A DNA stretch of 64,000 bases from Methylocystis sp. SC2 (GTDB lineage Bacteria; Pseudomonadota; Alphaproteobacteria; Rhizobiales; Beijerinckiaceae), in NCBI RefSeq assembly GCF_000304315.1, contig NC_018485.1, forward strand, positions 3,318,501-3,382,500, written 5' to 3'. The position numbers and the translations under genes were made by a program. Numbering within the stretch: the first letter of the stretch is position 1; every line of letters begins with the position of its first letter. Below, piece after piece: positions 36,721 through 46,110 of this stretch. The notes under the pieces were generated by a model. That model was not told the origin of the DNA, did not search any database, and saw nothing but the letters and a program-made list of their open reading frames with translations.

Positions 36721-37577
36721 TATCGCCACCAGAAAGCGCTGATCAGACCGCGCTCGGCGGGCGAGTTGACGCCCCCGATCGCCGCGATCGCGCCGATCTG
36801 CAATGAAAGCGACGCGGTCACGTCATAGACCGCGCTCAACTGAAATTTCTGCTCGGCGACGACGCCCGCCGGGCCGCCTCGCGGCGCAAAGCCGGAGAAG
36901 CTTTGCGCGAGCAGCAGGATCGGGGGCAGTGGGCGTAGTCCGGCGGTGAGATCGGCGCGGATCTCGTCGCCGTTCTGTCCGCGCGACCGGTACCCCAGCT
37001 GCGCATCGATAAAGCCGGGAAAGCCGAAAAGTTCGAAGGGCCGGCCGGCGAGCAGCCGCAGGTCGGCCTGCACGGGATCGCGCATATCGAGGAATCGCCG
37101 CGCGGCCGGCGAGGCCGCCCGCACCCCCGCCTGCAGCGAGACGATGCACTCGCCCCAGGCGAACAGCAGCGTCCGCGCGCCGAGCGCGCCCAACCCCAGG
37201 CCTTCATAGCGCGCGCCCGCCGGTCCCTGGAGCGACAGCGGCAGGCCGGCCTTGGCTTCCTCGACGAGCAGGTTGAGATGGTCGTAGGGCGCCGCGGCGC
37301 CGCGGAAATTCATATAGCCGCCTTCGGCGACGATGGTCAGCCAATCGAGGAGGCCGTGCTCGACATATCCGCGCGTCTCGAACTTGCGATAGGAGGGCGT
37401 CTGGATCAGCCGCCCCTTGGCGTCATAGGCTTTGCGCGCGTCGGCGAAGGTCGTGGTGACGATCGCCTGTCCGGCGCCGGGCGGCAAGAGCCAAGCGCCC
37501 GCGAAGGCCGACCGCGCCGCAACGACCCAAAAGCAAAAAACAATGAAAATCGCCAAGACACGCATGGAGACACGCAT
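36717..37577 (-). CDS. Predicted outer-membrane barrel protein, unknown function
   Basis: This 286-residue protein has a signal peptide (cleavage near AFA-GA) and a body of alternating hydrophobic/polar strands ending in Trp-Trp-Arg-Tyr, consistent with an outer-membrane beta barrel recognised by BamA. It opens [19 protein letters not shown]. Comparable proteins in methylotrophs and Rhizobiales are annotated as hypothetical. The start at 37577 is chosen over 37613 to give a tight signal peptide; an ATG at 37565 is equally possible. It is convergent with rlpA. Confidence 0.65.
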   Translation of the reverse strand: MRVSMRVLAIFIVFCFWVVAARSAFAGAWLLPPGAGQAIVTTTFADARKAYDAKGRLIQTPSYRKFETRGYVEHGLLDWLTIVAEGGYMNFRGAAAPYDHLNLLVEEAKAGLPLSLQGPAGARYEGLGLGALGARTLLFAWGECIVSLQAGVRAASPAARRFLDMRDPVQADLRLLAGRPFELFGFPGFIDAQLGYRSRGQNGDEIRADLTAGLRPLPPILLLAQSFSGFAPRGGPAGVVAEQKFQLSAVYDVTASLSLQIGAIAAIGGVNSPAERGLISAFWWRY

Positions 37578-37675
37578 GGCGCCACGCAAAGCAGGAACCC
37601 GCCCGTCGCCCAACGGCCGCGGGCCTACATGCGATGTTAGAAGCGATGCGCGCTGTTGACAATCGACGGCCGCGC

Positions 37676-38248
37676 TTATGCTCCCATATGCGCATGCACG
37701 TCGCGGCCGCCGTGACGCCGCATGATCTCCATCGCCGCGCGTTCGCGCTCATCGTTCCAGACGCGGGCCCAAAGCAGCAGTCCGCCATGCTTCAACTGCG
37801 ACTGCGCCCATTTGGTCTGGCGATCGCCGACGAGCTTCGAAGCCAGCAGGCCCAAAACCCCGGCTGCGCCGCCGGTCAGCAGTCCGACCGCGATCGCGCT
37901 GGTCAGCGACAGGCCCCAGGCAAGGGTGAGTCCGGCGCCGACGAAGGCGCCGACGTAGAACAGCACGCCGACGATCGAGGCCTTGCCGATATTGAGCGAC
38001 TCACTGTCAATGTAAGGCGTGCGCGGCGCGCGGGGGCTGTCTTCAAGCGAGTCGGCGCTCACGTCCGTATCGCCGAGCTTCTCGCGCACTTTGTCCTCTT
38101 CGGCGAGAAGGCTGATCTCCGAACGGTCGAACCCGCCGGTGAGGAGATCGTCGATCGCCGACTGCAGCGTGTCGACGGTGTCGAACAGGCCGACGACCTC
38201 GCGCAGCTCATGGCGTTCTTCAGGGGTGGTGGCTCTCTTTTCGTCCAT
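37676..38248 (-). CDS. Membrane protein with a stress-protein-like N-terminal domain, unknown function
   Basis: The ATG at 38248 has AGGAG 8 bases upstream and gives 190 residues. The N-terminal part (EVVGLFDTVDTLQSAIDDLL, then GFDRSEISLLA) resembles the small alpha/beta domain of general stress proteins (YflT/GsiB-like). Two hydrophobic segments (about 90-115 and 117-140, Gly-rich) follow, then a short soluble tail rich in His and Arg. Proteins of this layout are common in Rhizobiales without known function. It stands alone. Confidence 0.65.
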   Translation of the reverse strand: MDEKRATTPEERHELREVVGLFDTVDTLQSAIDDLLTGGFDRSEISLLAEEDKVREKLGDTDVSADSLEDSPRAPRTPYIDSESLNIGKASIVGVLFYVGAFVGAGLTLAWGLSLTSAIAVGLLTGGAAGVLGLLASKLVGDRQTKWAQSQLKHGGLLLWARVWNDERERAAMEIMRRHGGRDVHAHMGA

Positions 38249-38473
38249 GATTCTTGCTCCTGCGCGGCGATTTGGCGCGCGGCCGCGCTCTTGATTAAAC
38301 AGAGCGGCGCGGCGGGTCTTCAAGAGGCGTCGGGCAGGGAAATCGCGGGGTGGAAAAGCTGGCGGCCTGTGCGCCGACGCTTGCCCCTCGGCCTATGAGC
38401 CGCGAGCGTCGCGCGCTGCTCGTGAGGGCCTTGGGCGGCGCGGCGCGCCGAGCGAACTGGACACGCCAAAAAG

Positions 38474-38524
38474 CAGTCCTCATCCTTAAGGAGCCGCCGA
38501 AGGCGCATCTCGAAGGACGAGGAC
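38474..38524. repeat. Palindromic repeat, family B copy 3
   Basis: It runs from CAGTCCTCATCCTTAAGGAG to CGAAGGACGAGGAC. Its last bases form the Shine-Dalgarno GAGG of the GIY-YIG gene that starts at 38529. Confidence 0.75.
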
Positions 38525-38528
38525 GGCG

Positions 38529-38852
38529 ATGCGGGCCGAAGGCGCAAGCGTCTACATCCTGCTCTGCGCCGATGGCAGCTATTACGCCGGGCTGACGCGC
38601 AAGGAGGTCGAAACGCGGGTCAGCGAACACAATCTGGCGATCAACGCCGATTACACGACGCGGCGCCGACCGGTGAAGCTGGTCTGGTCCGAACATTTTG
38701 AACTGCTGACCGACGCCATCGCGATGGAGCGCCGCATCGAAGGCTGGAGCCGCGCGAAGAAAGAGGCGCTGATCAGAGGCGATTATGACGCCTTGCCGGC
38801 GCTCGCGGCGCGTAGAAACAAGAAGGGCGGCCCCGGGCAATCCTCCTCTTGA
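38529..38852 (+). CDS. GIY-YIG nuclease family protein (UPF0213/YhbQ-like)
   Basis: This 107-residue single-domain protein has VYILLCADGSYYAGLT at residues 8-23 (the GIY-YIG strand pair, here VYI...YAG), an Arg in RVSEHN, and a C-terminal catalytic Glu in AMERRIEGW. YhbQ-type proteins are small putative nucleases with no settled role. The start codon lies 5 bases after a family B repeat whose GAGG serves as ribosome-binding site. The gene is then followed by more family B copies. Confidence 0.85.
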   Translation: MRAEGASVYILLCADGSYYAGLTRKEVETRVSEHNLAINADYTTRRRPVKLVWSEHFELLTDAIAMERRIEGWSRAKKEALIRGDYDALPALAARRNKKGGPGQSSS

Positions 38853-39218
38853 GAAACGCCAACAAGCAGCCCTCCTACTGAGGAGCCAATATGCAGTCCT
38901 CATCCTGAGGAGCGCCCGCAGGGCGCGTCTCGAAGGACGAGGACTGCGCGATTCAGAATTGCTGCTTCGCGTGACCGACGCAAATGTTGAACTTTTTTGC
39001 AGACTGGAGTCGGCCCCTCGTCCTTCGAGACGCCTGCTGCGCAGGCTCCTCAGGATGAGGCGCCTTATGTAGCGCAACGTCCAGCGTGAACGTCCCGAGT
39101 GTGACCGCGCGTATCGATCTCACCCTCGAGAAGCCAGTAAGCAGTTCTCATCCTGAGGAGCGTGCGCAGCACGCGTCTCGAAGGACGAGGACTGCGAATT
39201 AAGGTTAGTCGGCAAGGG
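38853..39218. repeat. Cluster of family B repeats
   Basis: This 366-base non-coding stretch holds three full family B copies, 38894-38946, 39014-39064 (inverted) and 39142-39194, plus a partial copy at 38866-38886. No gene is seen. The copies differ mainly in the loop of the central palindrome. Confidence 0.75.
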
Positions 39219-40058
39219 CTATTGGCTCGGGCATCGCTTACTAAAGCGCGGGTCGATGAGAATTGATTTTAGTTGTTCCGGTCCGAGCCAATCCCTGTAA
39301 TCGATTTCGGGCGCCAACTCTCGACGCACAACGATAAAGCCGAACATCATCAATCCACGACGCAAGCGCGCGAGAAGCTGGAACAGGTTTCCATCCGCAC
39401 TTTGCCCGGTGCGATACTGAAATTGATCACTGGTGTCGAATGTGCCTTGACATAGACCCTTAGGCTCTTCGAGCAGCGCTTTGAGCTCATCAGGAAGGCC
39501 GCGAGCGGCAATGTCCTCCTTGGTTTTGAATCGAGCAAAAATGGCGGCGGACGGTGTGAGAAGCTGTTTCGTTTGGTCGAAATGGATCGCAACAATTAGC
39601 TTATGCGCGAAGAGATGAAGATGCGGTATGGTATTGGGCCCTAGCGTCACGTATCCATTTTCATAGGCTACAGGCACGCCTTCTTGTTGCAGGTGCCGTC
39701 GGGCACGTTTCTGCATTGTACCGCTGCTCGCTTTGAGCCATTCGGCAGCAATTTCCGGAGCCTGCATTTTTAGGCGGCTGGCGAGGCACCTATGATCCTT
39801 CGCCTCAACTTCTCCGAGTTCCGAGAAGCTCCAGCGAGAAGCGATAGCGGTAATCAAGTCTGCATGTCTAGAAAGACTATTGCACGGTTGGCAAGCGGGT
39901 ACAACGAGTTTGTCTGGTCTATGGGACCGATTAAACAACGCTTTAGGTGGATAATGTTCCCTTGTGGTGGCGAGTGTTTCGCCACCACAGAAGCAGCAAT
40001 ATGGGTGCTGGGCTAGCAGCTTTTGCGTAGCAGATTGTTTACGTCTCGCTTCGCCCAT
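39219..40058 (-). CDS. HNH-like zinc-finger protein, unknown function
   Basis: This 279-residue protein has an N-terminal HNH-type finger: Cys21/Cys24 (CCFC), Glu34-His35 in TREHYPPKALF, and Cys56/Cys59 in VPACQPCN, ending with an Asn and Asp as in HNH nucleases. The remaining 200 residues match nothing I recognise. GC content is clearly lower than in the neighbouring genes, suggesting acquisition. It starts 6 bases after the nrdJ stop on the same strand, so it could be read from the nrdJ transcript; family B repeats lie downstream. It could be a stand-alone nuclease or part of a mobile or defence module. Confidence 0.65.
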   Translation of the reverse strand: MGEARRKQSATQKLLAQHPYCCFCGGETLATTREHYPPKALFNRSHRPDKLVVPACQPCNSLSRHADLITAIASRWSFSELGEVEAKDHRCLASRLKMQAPEIAAEWLKASSGTMQKRARRHLQQEGVPVAYENGYVTLGPNTIPHLHLFAHKLIVAIHFDQTKQLLTPSAAIFARFKTKEDIAARGLPDELKALLEEPKGLCQGTFDTSDQFQYRTGQSADGNLFQLLARLRRGLMMFGFIVVRRELAPEIDYRDWLGPEQLKSILIDPRFSKRCPSQ

Positions 40059-40064
40059 ACTATC

Positions 40065-43000
40065 TCACGAACACCCCGTCGTCGCGCCACACGTCTCGCA
40101 CTTCAGACACGTGCCGTTGCGCACCAGCGTAAAATTCGCGCATTCGGGACAGGCTTCGCCGACATAGCCTTTCATGCGCGCTTCGGCGCGTTTTTCGGCG
40201 ACGCCGGTGACGGTCTTCGTCGGCTCGGTCCAGCCGAGCGTCGAGACCGGTTCGCCGGCTTCATGCGTCGCGTCCGGCGTCTGGCGTAGCGCGACCGCGC
40301 CGCCGATGTTTCGAGCGGCGCCAAAAGCTTCGCCGCCTTGCACCACCATCAGCCTGTCGGTCTTGGAGCGCAACAGACCGCGCGAGACGACGGAATTCGT
40401 CTCCGGCGCCTTGCCCTCATGCTGGCCCTTGCCGAGCACGTCATGGCCGATGTCTTCGGGCGAGACATGGGCGAGATCGTTGCGGCCGAGATAGGAGACG
40501 GCGAGCTCGCGGAACACATAGTCGAGGATCGACGTCGCGTTCTTGATCGCGTCATTGCCCTGCACCGGACCCGCGGGCTCGAAGCGGGTGAAGGTGAAGG
40601 CGTCGACATATTCTTCGAGCGGCACGCCATATTGCAGTCCGAGCGAAATCGCGATGGCGAAATTATTCATCAGGCTTCGGAAGGCCGCGCCCTCCTTATG
40701 CATGTCGATGAAGATTTCGCCGAGGCGCCCGTCTTCATATTCGCCGGTGCGCAGATACACCTTGTGGCCGCCGACCGCCGCCTTCTGCGTATAGCCCTTG
40801 CGGCGATCCGGCAGTTTCTCGCGCTCGCGGATCACCTGATGCACGACGCGCTCGACGATGCGTTCGGCGACGGCCGCGGCGCGCGCCGGCATATTGGCGG
40901 TCACGATTTCCTCGACGGCGTCCATCGCGTCGATGTCGTCGTCGCCGGCGATGAGCTGCGCGGAGAGCGGCTGCGAGAGCTTGGAGCCGTCGCGATAGAG
41001 CGCATTGGCCTTCAGCCCGAGGCGCCACGACAGCAGATAGGCCTGTTCGCAATCCTCGATCGTCGCGTCATTCGGCATATTGATGGTCTTGCTGATCGCG
41101 CCGGAGATGAAGGGCTGCGCCGCCGCCATCATGCGGATATGCGAGTCGACCAGAAGATAGCGTTTGCCGGTGCGCCCGCAGGGATTGGCGCAGTCGAACA
41201 CCGGATAATGCTCGCGCTTCAAATGCGGCGCGCCTTCCAGGGTCATCGCGCCGCAGACGTGAATGTTCGCCGCTTCGATCTCGGATTTGGCGAAGCCGAG
41301 ATGCGACAGAAGGTCGAAGTTCTTGTCCTCGAGCGCGGCCGCCGGAACTTTCAACACGCCGGTGAGAAAGTCCTGCCCAAGCGTCCATTTGTTGAAGACG
41401 AATTTGATGTCGAAGGCGGACGGCAGCGCCGCCTCAACGGCGGCGATCTTTTCGTCGGTGAAGCCGCGCGCGCGCAGGCTCGCGGTGTTGATCGCCGGCG
41501 CGTTGGAGAGCGAGGCGTGGCCGACGGCATAGGCCTCGATCTCGGCGATCTCGCTCTCGCGATAGCCGAGCGAGCGCAGACCTTCCGGCACGGCGCGGTT
41601 GACGATCTTGAGATAGCCGCCGCCGGCGAGCTTCTTGAATTTGACGAGCGCGAAATCGGGCTCGATCCCGGTCGTGTCGCAATCCATCACCAGGCCGATG
41701 GTGCCGGTCGGCGCGACGACGGTGACCTGCGCATTGCGATAGCCATAGAGTTCACCCTGCGCGAGCGCTCTGTCCCAGGCGGCGCCGGCGCGCTCGACCA
41801 GGAGCTGATCGGGGCAGGCGGCGACGTCGAGCGGCACCGGCGTGATCGCAAGCTGCTCATAGCCGACGCGTTCGCCATGCGCGGCGCGGCGATGATTGCG
41901 GATGACCCGCAGCATCGCTTCGCGATTCTCCATGAAGCGCGCGAAGGGGCTGCGCTCCTTGGCCATTTCGGCGGAGGTCGCATAGCACACGCCCGTCATG
42001 ATCGCCGACAGCGCGCCGGCGATGGCGCGGCCCGCCTCACTGTCATAGGCGACGCCCGACGACATCAACAGGCCGCCGACATTGGCGAAGCCGAGGCCCA
42101 GCGTGCGGTAGTCGTAGGACAGCTGCGCGATCTCTTTTGAGGGAAACTGCGCCATCAGCACCGAGATTTCGAGCACGACGGTCCACAGCCGCACGGCGTG
42201 TTCGTAAGAGTCGACGTCGATGCGCTTCGTCTCGGGATCGCGGAACTGCAGCAGGTTCAGCGAAGCGAGATTACAGGCCGTGTCGTCGAGGAACATATAT
42301 TCCGAACACGGATTGGACGCGCGGATGGGGCCGCCGGCCGGGCAGGTGTGCCAGTCGTTGATCGTCGTGTGGAACTGGATGCCGGGATCGGCGGAGGCCC
42401 AGGCGGCGTAGCCGATCTTCTCCCACAGATCGCGGGCTTTCAGCGTCTTCGAGACCTTGCCGTCGAGGCGCTTGACGAGAGTCCAGTCGCCGTCCTTCTC
42501 GACCGCCCGCAGGAACTCATCCGTAACCCGCACGGAATTGTTGGAGTTCTGGCCCGAGACGGTCAGATAGGCTTCGCTGTCCCAGTCGGTGTCATAGGTG
42601 TCGAAGTGGATGTCCTTATAGCCTTGCTTGGCGAATTGGATGACGCGCTTGATGTAATTGTCCGGCACGTCGTTTTTGCGCGCGAGCTTGATCTCGCGTT
42701 TGAGCGCCGGATTGATCTCGGGATTGAAGCAATCGTCGCCGGGGCCTTCGCAATTCACGCAGGCGCGCATGATCGCCTTAAGATGCTTCTTGACGATCTT
42801 CGAGCCGGTGACGAGCGAGGCGACCTTCTCCTCCTCCTTCACCTTCCAGTCGATGAAGGCTTCGACGTCCGGGTGATCGATGTCGACGACGACCATTTTC
42901 GCGGCGCGCCGCGTCGTGCCGCCGGATTTGATCGCGCCCGCCGCGCGATCGCCGATCTTGAGGAAGGACATCAGGCCGGAGGAGGAGCCGCCGCCCGAAA

Positions 43001-43733
43001 GCTTCTCCTTCTCGCCGCGCAGCTTCGAGAAATTGGTGCCAGTGCCGGAGCCATATTTGAACAGCCGCGCCTCGCGCACCCAGAGATCCATGATGCCGCC
43101 ATCATTGACGAGATCGTCGGCGATCGACTGGATGAAGCAGGCGTGCGGCTGCGGATGCTCATAGGCCGATTTCGACTTCACCATCTTGCCGTTGGCGTAG
43201 TCGACATAGAAATGGCCCTGGCTCGGCCCGTCGACGCCATAGGCCCAGTGCAGGCCGGTGTTGAACCATTGCGGGGAATTGGGCGCCGCCATCTGCATGG
43301 CGAGCATGTAGCGAAGCTCGTCGCTGAACGCCTGGGCGTCTTCCTCGGCGTCGAAATAGCCGCCCTTCCAGCCCCAATAGGCCCAGGCGCCGGCGAGACG
43401 GTCGAAGACCTGCTTGGCCGAGATTTCGGAAACGTAGCGCTGATCCTTGGGCAGTTCGGCCAGCGCTTCCGCATCGGCGACCAAGCGCCACAGGAAGGAG
43501 GGAACGGCGTTCTCCTCGACGCGCTTCAGCCGCGCTGGCACGCCCGCCTTGCGGAAATATTTCTGCGCCAGAACGTCGGCGGCGACCTGGCTCCACTGGT
43601 TGGGGACGTCGATATTGTCGAGGGCGAAGACGATGGAGCCGTCGGGGTTGCGGATCTCGCTCTTTGTCGTGCGGAACGGGATGTTGGCGTAGGGAGATTC
43701 ACCAGCCTTGGTGTAGCGCCGCTCAATTTTCAT
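40065..43733 (-). CDS. nrdJ: Vitamin B12-dependent ribonucleotide reductase
   Basis: This class II enzyme makes deoxyribonucleotides using adenosylcobalamin in the cytoplasm, with or without oxygen. The 1222 residues match the long alphaproteobacterial form. Seen are [10 protein letters not shown] near the N-terminus, [21 protein letters not shown] with the active-site Cys, and [20 protein letters not shown]. The C-terminal tail [22 protein letters not shown] holds two CxxC pairs for substrate-site reduction. A 78-residue ORF overlaps its start by ATGA. The control region upstream carries DnaA and NrdR-like sites. Confidence 0.96.
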   Translation of the reverse strand: MKIERRYTKAGESPYANIPFRTTKSEIRNPDGSIVFALDNIDVPNQWSQVAADVLAQKYFRKAGVPARLKRVEENAVPSFLWRLVADAEALAELPKDQRYVSEISAKQVFDRLAGAWAYWGWKGGYFDAEEDAQAFSDELRYMLAMQMAAPNSPQWFNTGLHWAYGVDGPSQGHFYVDYANGKMVKSKSAYEHPQPHACFIQSIADDLVNDGGIMDLWVREARLFKYGSGTGTNFSKLRGEKEKLSGGGSSSGLMSFLKIGDRAAGAIKSGGTTRRAAKMVVVDIDHPDVEAFIDWKVKEEEKVASLVTGSKIVKKHLKAIMRACVNCEGPGDDCFNPEINPALKREIKLARKNDVPDNYIKRVIQFAKQGYKDIHFDTYDTDWDSEAYLTVSGQNSNNSVRVTDEFLRAVEKDGDWTLVKRLDGKVSKTLKARDLWEKIGYAAWASADPGIQFHTTINDWHTCPAGGPIRASNPCSEYMFLDDTACNLASLNLLQFRDPETKRIDVDSYEHAVRLWTVVLEISVLMAQFPSKEIAQLSYDYRTLGLGFANVGGLLMSSGVAYDSEAGRAIAGALSAIMTGVCYATSAEMAKERSPFARFMENREAMLRVIRNHRRAAHGERVGYEQLAITPVPLDVAACPDQLLVERAGAAWDRALAQGELYGYRNAQVTVVAPTGTIGLVMDCDTTGIEPDFALVKFKKLAGGGYLKIVNRAVPEGLRSLGYRESEIAEIEAYAVGHASLSNAPAINTASLRARGFTDEKIAAVEAALPSAFDIKFVFNKWTLGQDFLTGVLKVPAAALEDKNFDLLSHLGFAKSEIEAANIHVCGAMTLEGAPHLKREHYPVFDCANPCGRTGKRYLLVDSHIRMMAAAQPFISGAISKTINMPNDATIEDCEQAYLLSWRLGLKANALYRDGSKLSQPLSAQLIAGDDDIDAMDAVEEIVTANMPARAAAVAERIVERVVHQVIREREKLPDRRKGYTQKAAVGGHKVYLRTGEYEDGRLGEIFIDMHKEGAAFRSLMNNFAIAISLGLQYGVPLEEYVDAFTFTRFEPAGPVQGNDAIKNATSILDYVFRELAVSYLGRNDLAHVSPEDIGHDVLGKGQHEGKAPETNSVVSRGLLRSKTDRLMVVQGGEAFGAARNIGGAVALRQTPDATHEAGEPVSTLGWTEPTKTVTGVAEKRAEARMKGYVGEACPECANFTLVRNGTCLKCETCGATTGCS

Positions 43734-43966
43734 CGTCTCATTCCCTCAAAGCGCGGGCGTCCGCCCGCACGCAGCCGTTCGCCGGCCCGCGACGCAATTT
43801 CTTGCCAGTTCTGAACTCGAAAGACGCGCGCCCCGCGCTCGCGGATGGATACGCCGCGATTGAAAGCACGCCGAAAACGAGGATCACGCCCACGCAAAGC
43901 GACGCTCACGTCCGGCTGTCGCCGAAACTCGCCGAACGCCGTTGAGATCGTTCGCCGCACCGCCAT
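43730..43966 (-). CDS. Small Arg-rich protein upstream of and overlapping nrdJ
   Basis: This 78-residue ORF starts at an ATG preceded by a strong GGAGG, 9 bases away. Its TGA overlaps the nrdJ ATG (ATGA), so translation would be coupled. The product is basic (about one residue in four is Arg), with no signal peptide or known domain. It occupies most of the nrdJ leader, so it could be a true small protein or a leader ORF controlling nrdJ translation. No relatives are known to me. Confidence 0.45.
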   Translation of the reverse strand: MAVRRTISTAFGEFRRQPDVSVALRGRDPRFRRAFNRGVSIRERGARVFRVQNWQEIASRAGERLRAGGRPRFEGMRR

Positions 43967-44005
43967 TGCGTGTTGCCTCCAGACTGCGTGAGTCTCGCGA
44001 CGACG

Positions 44006-44041
44006 TCAAGATATAGTGATGAAAATTAAAAAAGCGACAAC
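44006..44041 (-). promoter_or_regulatory. nrdJ promoter with NrdR-like box
   Basis: On the minus strand TTGTCG (44040-44035) and CTATAT (44016-44011) form a -35/-10 pair with an 18-base spacer. The -10 lies within TCACTATATCTTGA (44019-44006), close to the NrdR box consensus. A repressor bound there would cover the -10. The second box expected about 31 bases away is not convincing. Confidence 0.45.
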
Positions 44042-44042
44042 A

Positions 44043-44063
44043 TGTGGATAAGTTCGTGGATAA
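44043..44063 (-). promoter_or_regulatory. Two DnaA boxes upstream of nrdJ
   Basis: On the minus strand, TTATCCACA (44051-44043) is a perfect consensus DnaA box and TTATCCACG (44063-44055) differs at one base. They are in the same orientation, 12 bases apart, directly upstream of the predicted -35 of nrdJ. Confidence 0.65.
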
Positions 44064-44155
44064 GGGGGAAAATTCCAGCCGGGCAGGAGAGGAGCGTCCG
44101 GCATCTGCGCAGATTCGGCAAGCGGGACTTTTGCAGCTGCATCAGCGCGCATCAG

Positions 44156-44202
44156 CCCTCGCCCTTCGAGACGCCTGCTATCGCAGCTCCTCAGGGTGAG
44201 GG
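44156..44202. repeat. Palindromic repeat, family B copy 7
   Basis: It reads CCCTCGCCCTTCGAGACGCC through to CTCCTCAGGGTGAGGG, about 90 bases upstream of the nrdJ regulator sites. Confidence 0.7.
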
Positions 44203-44343
44203 CATTGGTGGACATTGCGTTTGGTTTGGTGCGCATTGCGCTTGAGTTCACGCGTGAGCCAGCAGTCCTCACCTGCAGAACCTGCTCTGCTCATACGCAT
44301 ATACGGAAGCTGGCTCCTCGTCCTTCCAGGTTGACTGTCCCCG

Positions 44344-44901
44344 CTATTCGCAGGCTTTCGCGGCCGCCGGCGGAACCAGAAAGGCGCGGTTCTCGGCATT
44401 ATTCGGGCTGAGATAGAGATAGCTGGCGCGACCGCCCGCATCGGGCCCCGGCATCTCCAGCCGCTCGACGACCGTCACGAGCACGCCCTCGGGCTGGGCG
44501 GCGATCCGGAACACGCCGGATTTGTCATAGCCGATCCGGCAATGCCGCACGCCGTCGTTCCTGGTCTTGCAGAGGTCGGTTTCCTCGGCGGAAAGCGACG
44601 CGTTGCATAAGAGGGCGCCGTGGTCCGCCTTGCAGGCGCCGAAGGTGGAGAAGGTCGCCCCGCCGCGCCCCTTCGTCGAAAATTGCAGCGTCGCCAAATA
44701 CGGATAAGGCGGCGTGTCTTTTCGCGTTTCGATCGACAGCCGCGCCTTGTCGACGATCTGCCTCTTGTGGGCGGAAAGATGCGCCTTGTCATAGGCGCGC
44801 GCGTAACATCCGAGCGAGGGGAGCGGCTCCGCCCGCGCCGCGACTGTCGCGAGAACAGAGGCGAAAATCGCCGCCTTGACGATCAGATGAGATTTGAGCA
44901 T
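44344..44901 (-). CDS. Exported protein of unknown function
   Basis: This 185-residue protein starts at the ATG at 44901 with AGGGGA just upstream. A signal peptide (about residues 1-23, cleavage near ARA-EP) is followed by a soluble domain with six cysteines (GCYARAY, FGACKADHGALLC, TDLCKTRNDGVRHC, and a final KACE), suggesting disulfides in the periplasm. It resembles small conserved hypothetical proteins of Rhizobiales; no enzymatic motif is visible. It is divergent from the olsB-like gene. Confidence 0.65.
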   Translation of the reverse strand: MLKSHLIVKAAIFASVLATVAARAEPLPSLGCYARAYDKAHLSAHKRQIVDKARLSIETRKDTPPYPYLATLQFSTKGRGGATFSTFGACKADHGALLCNASLSAEETDLCKTRNDGVRHCRIGYDKSGVFRIAAQPEGVLVTVVERLEMPGPDAGGRASYLYLSPNNAENRAFLVPPAAAKACE

Positions 44902-45057
44902 TCGGTCCCCTGAGGCGGATCGATCCGCCGCCCCGTGGAAGTTCGCGAGTTGGCGCGCGAATCGCAACTTAAGCGGCGCATGAGCAATTCTCGCGTCACA
45001 AAAACTTCGCCTCCCCGTGATCTTCAAGCGGGGAGATCGCAGCGGAGCGAGTCGCAC

Positions 45058-45966
45058 ATGTGGACGGTTAACGCGGATTTCGGTCAGACGATCTTCGCCC
45101 TCGTCAATTTTCCGCAAGCGGATTCAAACAAGCCGAAAGCGGCCAAGAAAACGCTCAGTGAAACGCTCGGCCGTCTCGGCCCGCTGGAAGTGCGGCTCGC
45201 GCGCGGCAAGCGGGAAGTGCGCAAGGCGCAGCGCCTGCGTTACGACGTCTTCTACAAAGAAGGCGGCGCCATTCCCGACGCGCGCACGGCCTTCACCCGC
45301 CGCGACGCCGACCGTTTCGACAAATTCTGCGATCATCTCATCGTCATCGATCACGCGGCGCAGACCAAGCGCGGCAAGATCAGGCCGAAGATCGTCGGCG
45401 CCTATCGGCTGATGCGCGACGACATGGCGAAGAAGGCCGGCGGCTTTTATTCCGAAACCGAATATGACGTCGCGCCGCTTCTCGCCCGCCACGCCGGCAA
45501 GCGCGCGCTGGAATTGGGGCGCTCCTGCGTGCTCGCGCCCTATCGCGGCAAGCGCACGATTGAACTCCTGTGGCGCGGGCTTCTCGCCTATGTGCGGGCG
45601 CATAACATCGACGTCATGTTCGGCTGCGCCAGCCTGCACGGCGCCAATCCGCTCGCCCATGCGCAGGCGTTGAGCTATCTCGCGCATTACGCGCCGGTGG
45701 AAGACGCGTGGCGCGTCAGCGCGCGAGACGAGCTGCACACGCCGATGCGGATGCTGGCGCGCGACGCTTTCGATGCGCGCAAGGCGCGCGACGCGCTTTC
45801 GCCGCTGATCAAAGGCTATCTGCGGCTCGGCGCGCGCTTCGGCGACGGCGCCGTCGTCGACCGCAAATTCAACACGACGGATGTCTTCGTCGTCATGCCG
45901 GTCGCCGAAATCGACGCGCGCTATCTTGAGTTTTTCGGCGCCGCGCCGCAGCGCCGCGCGGCTTAG
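45058..45966 (+). CDS. olsB: L-ornithine N-alpha-acyltransferase OlsB-like (GNAT fold)
   Basis: This enzyme likely transfers 3-hydroxyacyl groups from acyl carrier protein to ornithine, the first step of phosphate-free ornithine lipids. It has 302 residues from the ATG at 45058. The family pattern is RLRYDVFYKEGGA at about 80-92, then IVGAYRLM, FYSETEYDV, ALELGRSCV and FGCASLHGANP. An OlsA-like gene follows in convergent orientation, supporting the assignment. Other members of this hemolysin-like acyltransferase group cannot be excluded. Confidence 0.8.
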   Translation: MWTVNADFGQTIFALVNFPQADSNKPKAAKKTLSETLGRLGPLEVRLARGKREVRKAQRLRYDVFYKEGGAIPDARTAFTRRDADRFDKFCDHLIVIDHAAQTKRGKIRPKIVGAYRLMRDDMAKKAGGFYSETEYDVAPLLARHAGKRALELGRSCVLAPYRGKRTIELLWRGLLAYVRAHNIDVMFGCASLHGANPLAHAQALSYLAHYAPVEDAWRVSARDELHTPMRMLARDAFDARKARDALSPLIKGYLRLGARFGDGAVVDRKFNTTDVFVVMPVAEIDARYLEFFGAAPQRRAA

Positions 45967-46028
45967 CGTTTCCGTCACTCCCGACGCGCCAAGGGCCCCC
46001 GGGCATGACGGCGCGCCAATGAAAGCGG

Positions 46029-46080
46029 CCCCTCGTCCTTCGAGATGCGCGCTGCGCGCGCGCCTCAGGATGAGGCGCCT
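46029..46080. repeat. Palindromic repeat, family B copy 8
   Basis: CCCCTCGTCCTTCGAGATG faces CGCCTCAGGATGAGGCG. It lies between the convergent olsB and olsA genes, in inverted orientation to copy 9. Confidence 0.75.
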
Positions 46081-46110
46081 TGGGTTGCGCGCTGGAATTC
46101 GCTGATGCCG

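Larger units (their letters stand above)
43967..44343. other. nrdJ control region and repeat-bearing spacer
   Basis: This 377-base stretch without a gene contains the presumed nrdJ promoter and regulator sites (44006-44063), a family B repeat at 44156-44202, and a truncated family B-like end (CTCGTCCTTCCAGG) near 44317-44331. The AT-rich part at 44019-44040 stands out from the background. Confidence 0.6.

Noticed and set aside
38853..39218. CRISPR-like array
   Set aside because: The repeats are inverted as well as direct, irregularly spaced and palindromic, with no cas genes; they are dispersed family B elements.
37676..40058. Defence island formed by GIY-YIG and HNH proteins
   Set aside because: The two are on opposite strands, separated by repeats, and no partner such as an ATPase, methylase or toxin is present; single-gene roles remain open.
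40338..43814. Two long plus-strand ORFs (600 and 538 codons) across nrdJ
   Set aside because: They lie opposite nrdJ in the complementary frame and encode no recognisable protein.
43734..44005. Cobalamin riboswitch upstream of nrdJ
   Set aside because: The leader shows no B12-box-like conserved core that I can recognise, and most of it is covered by the 78-residue ORF.
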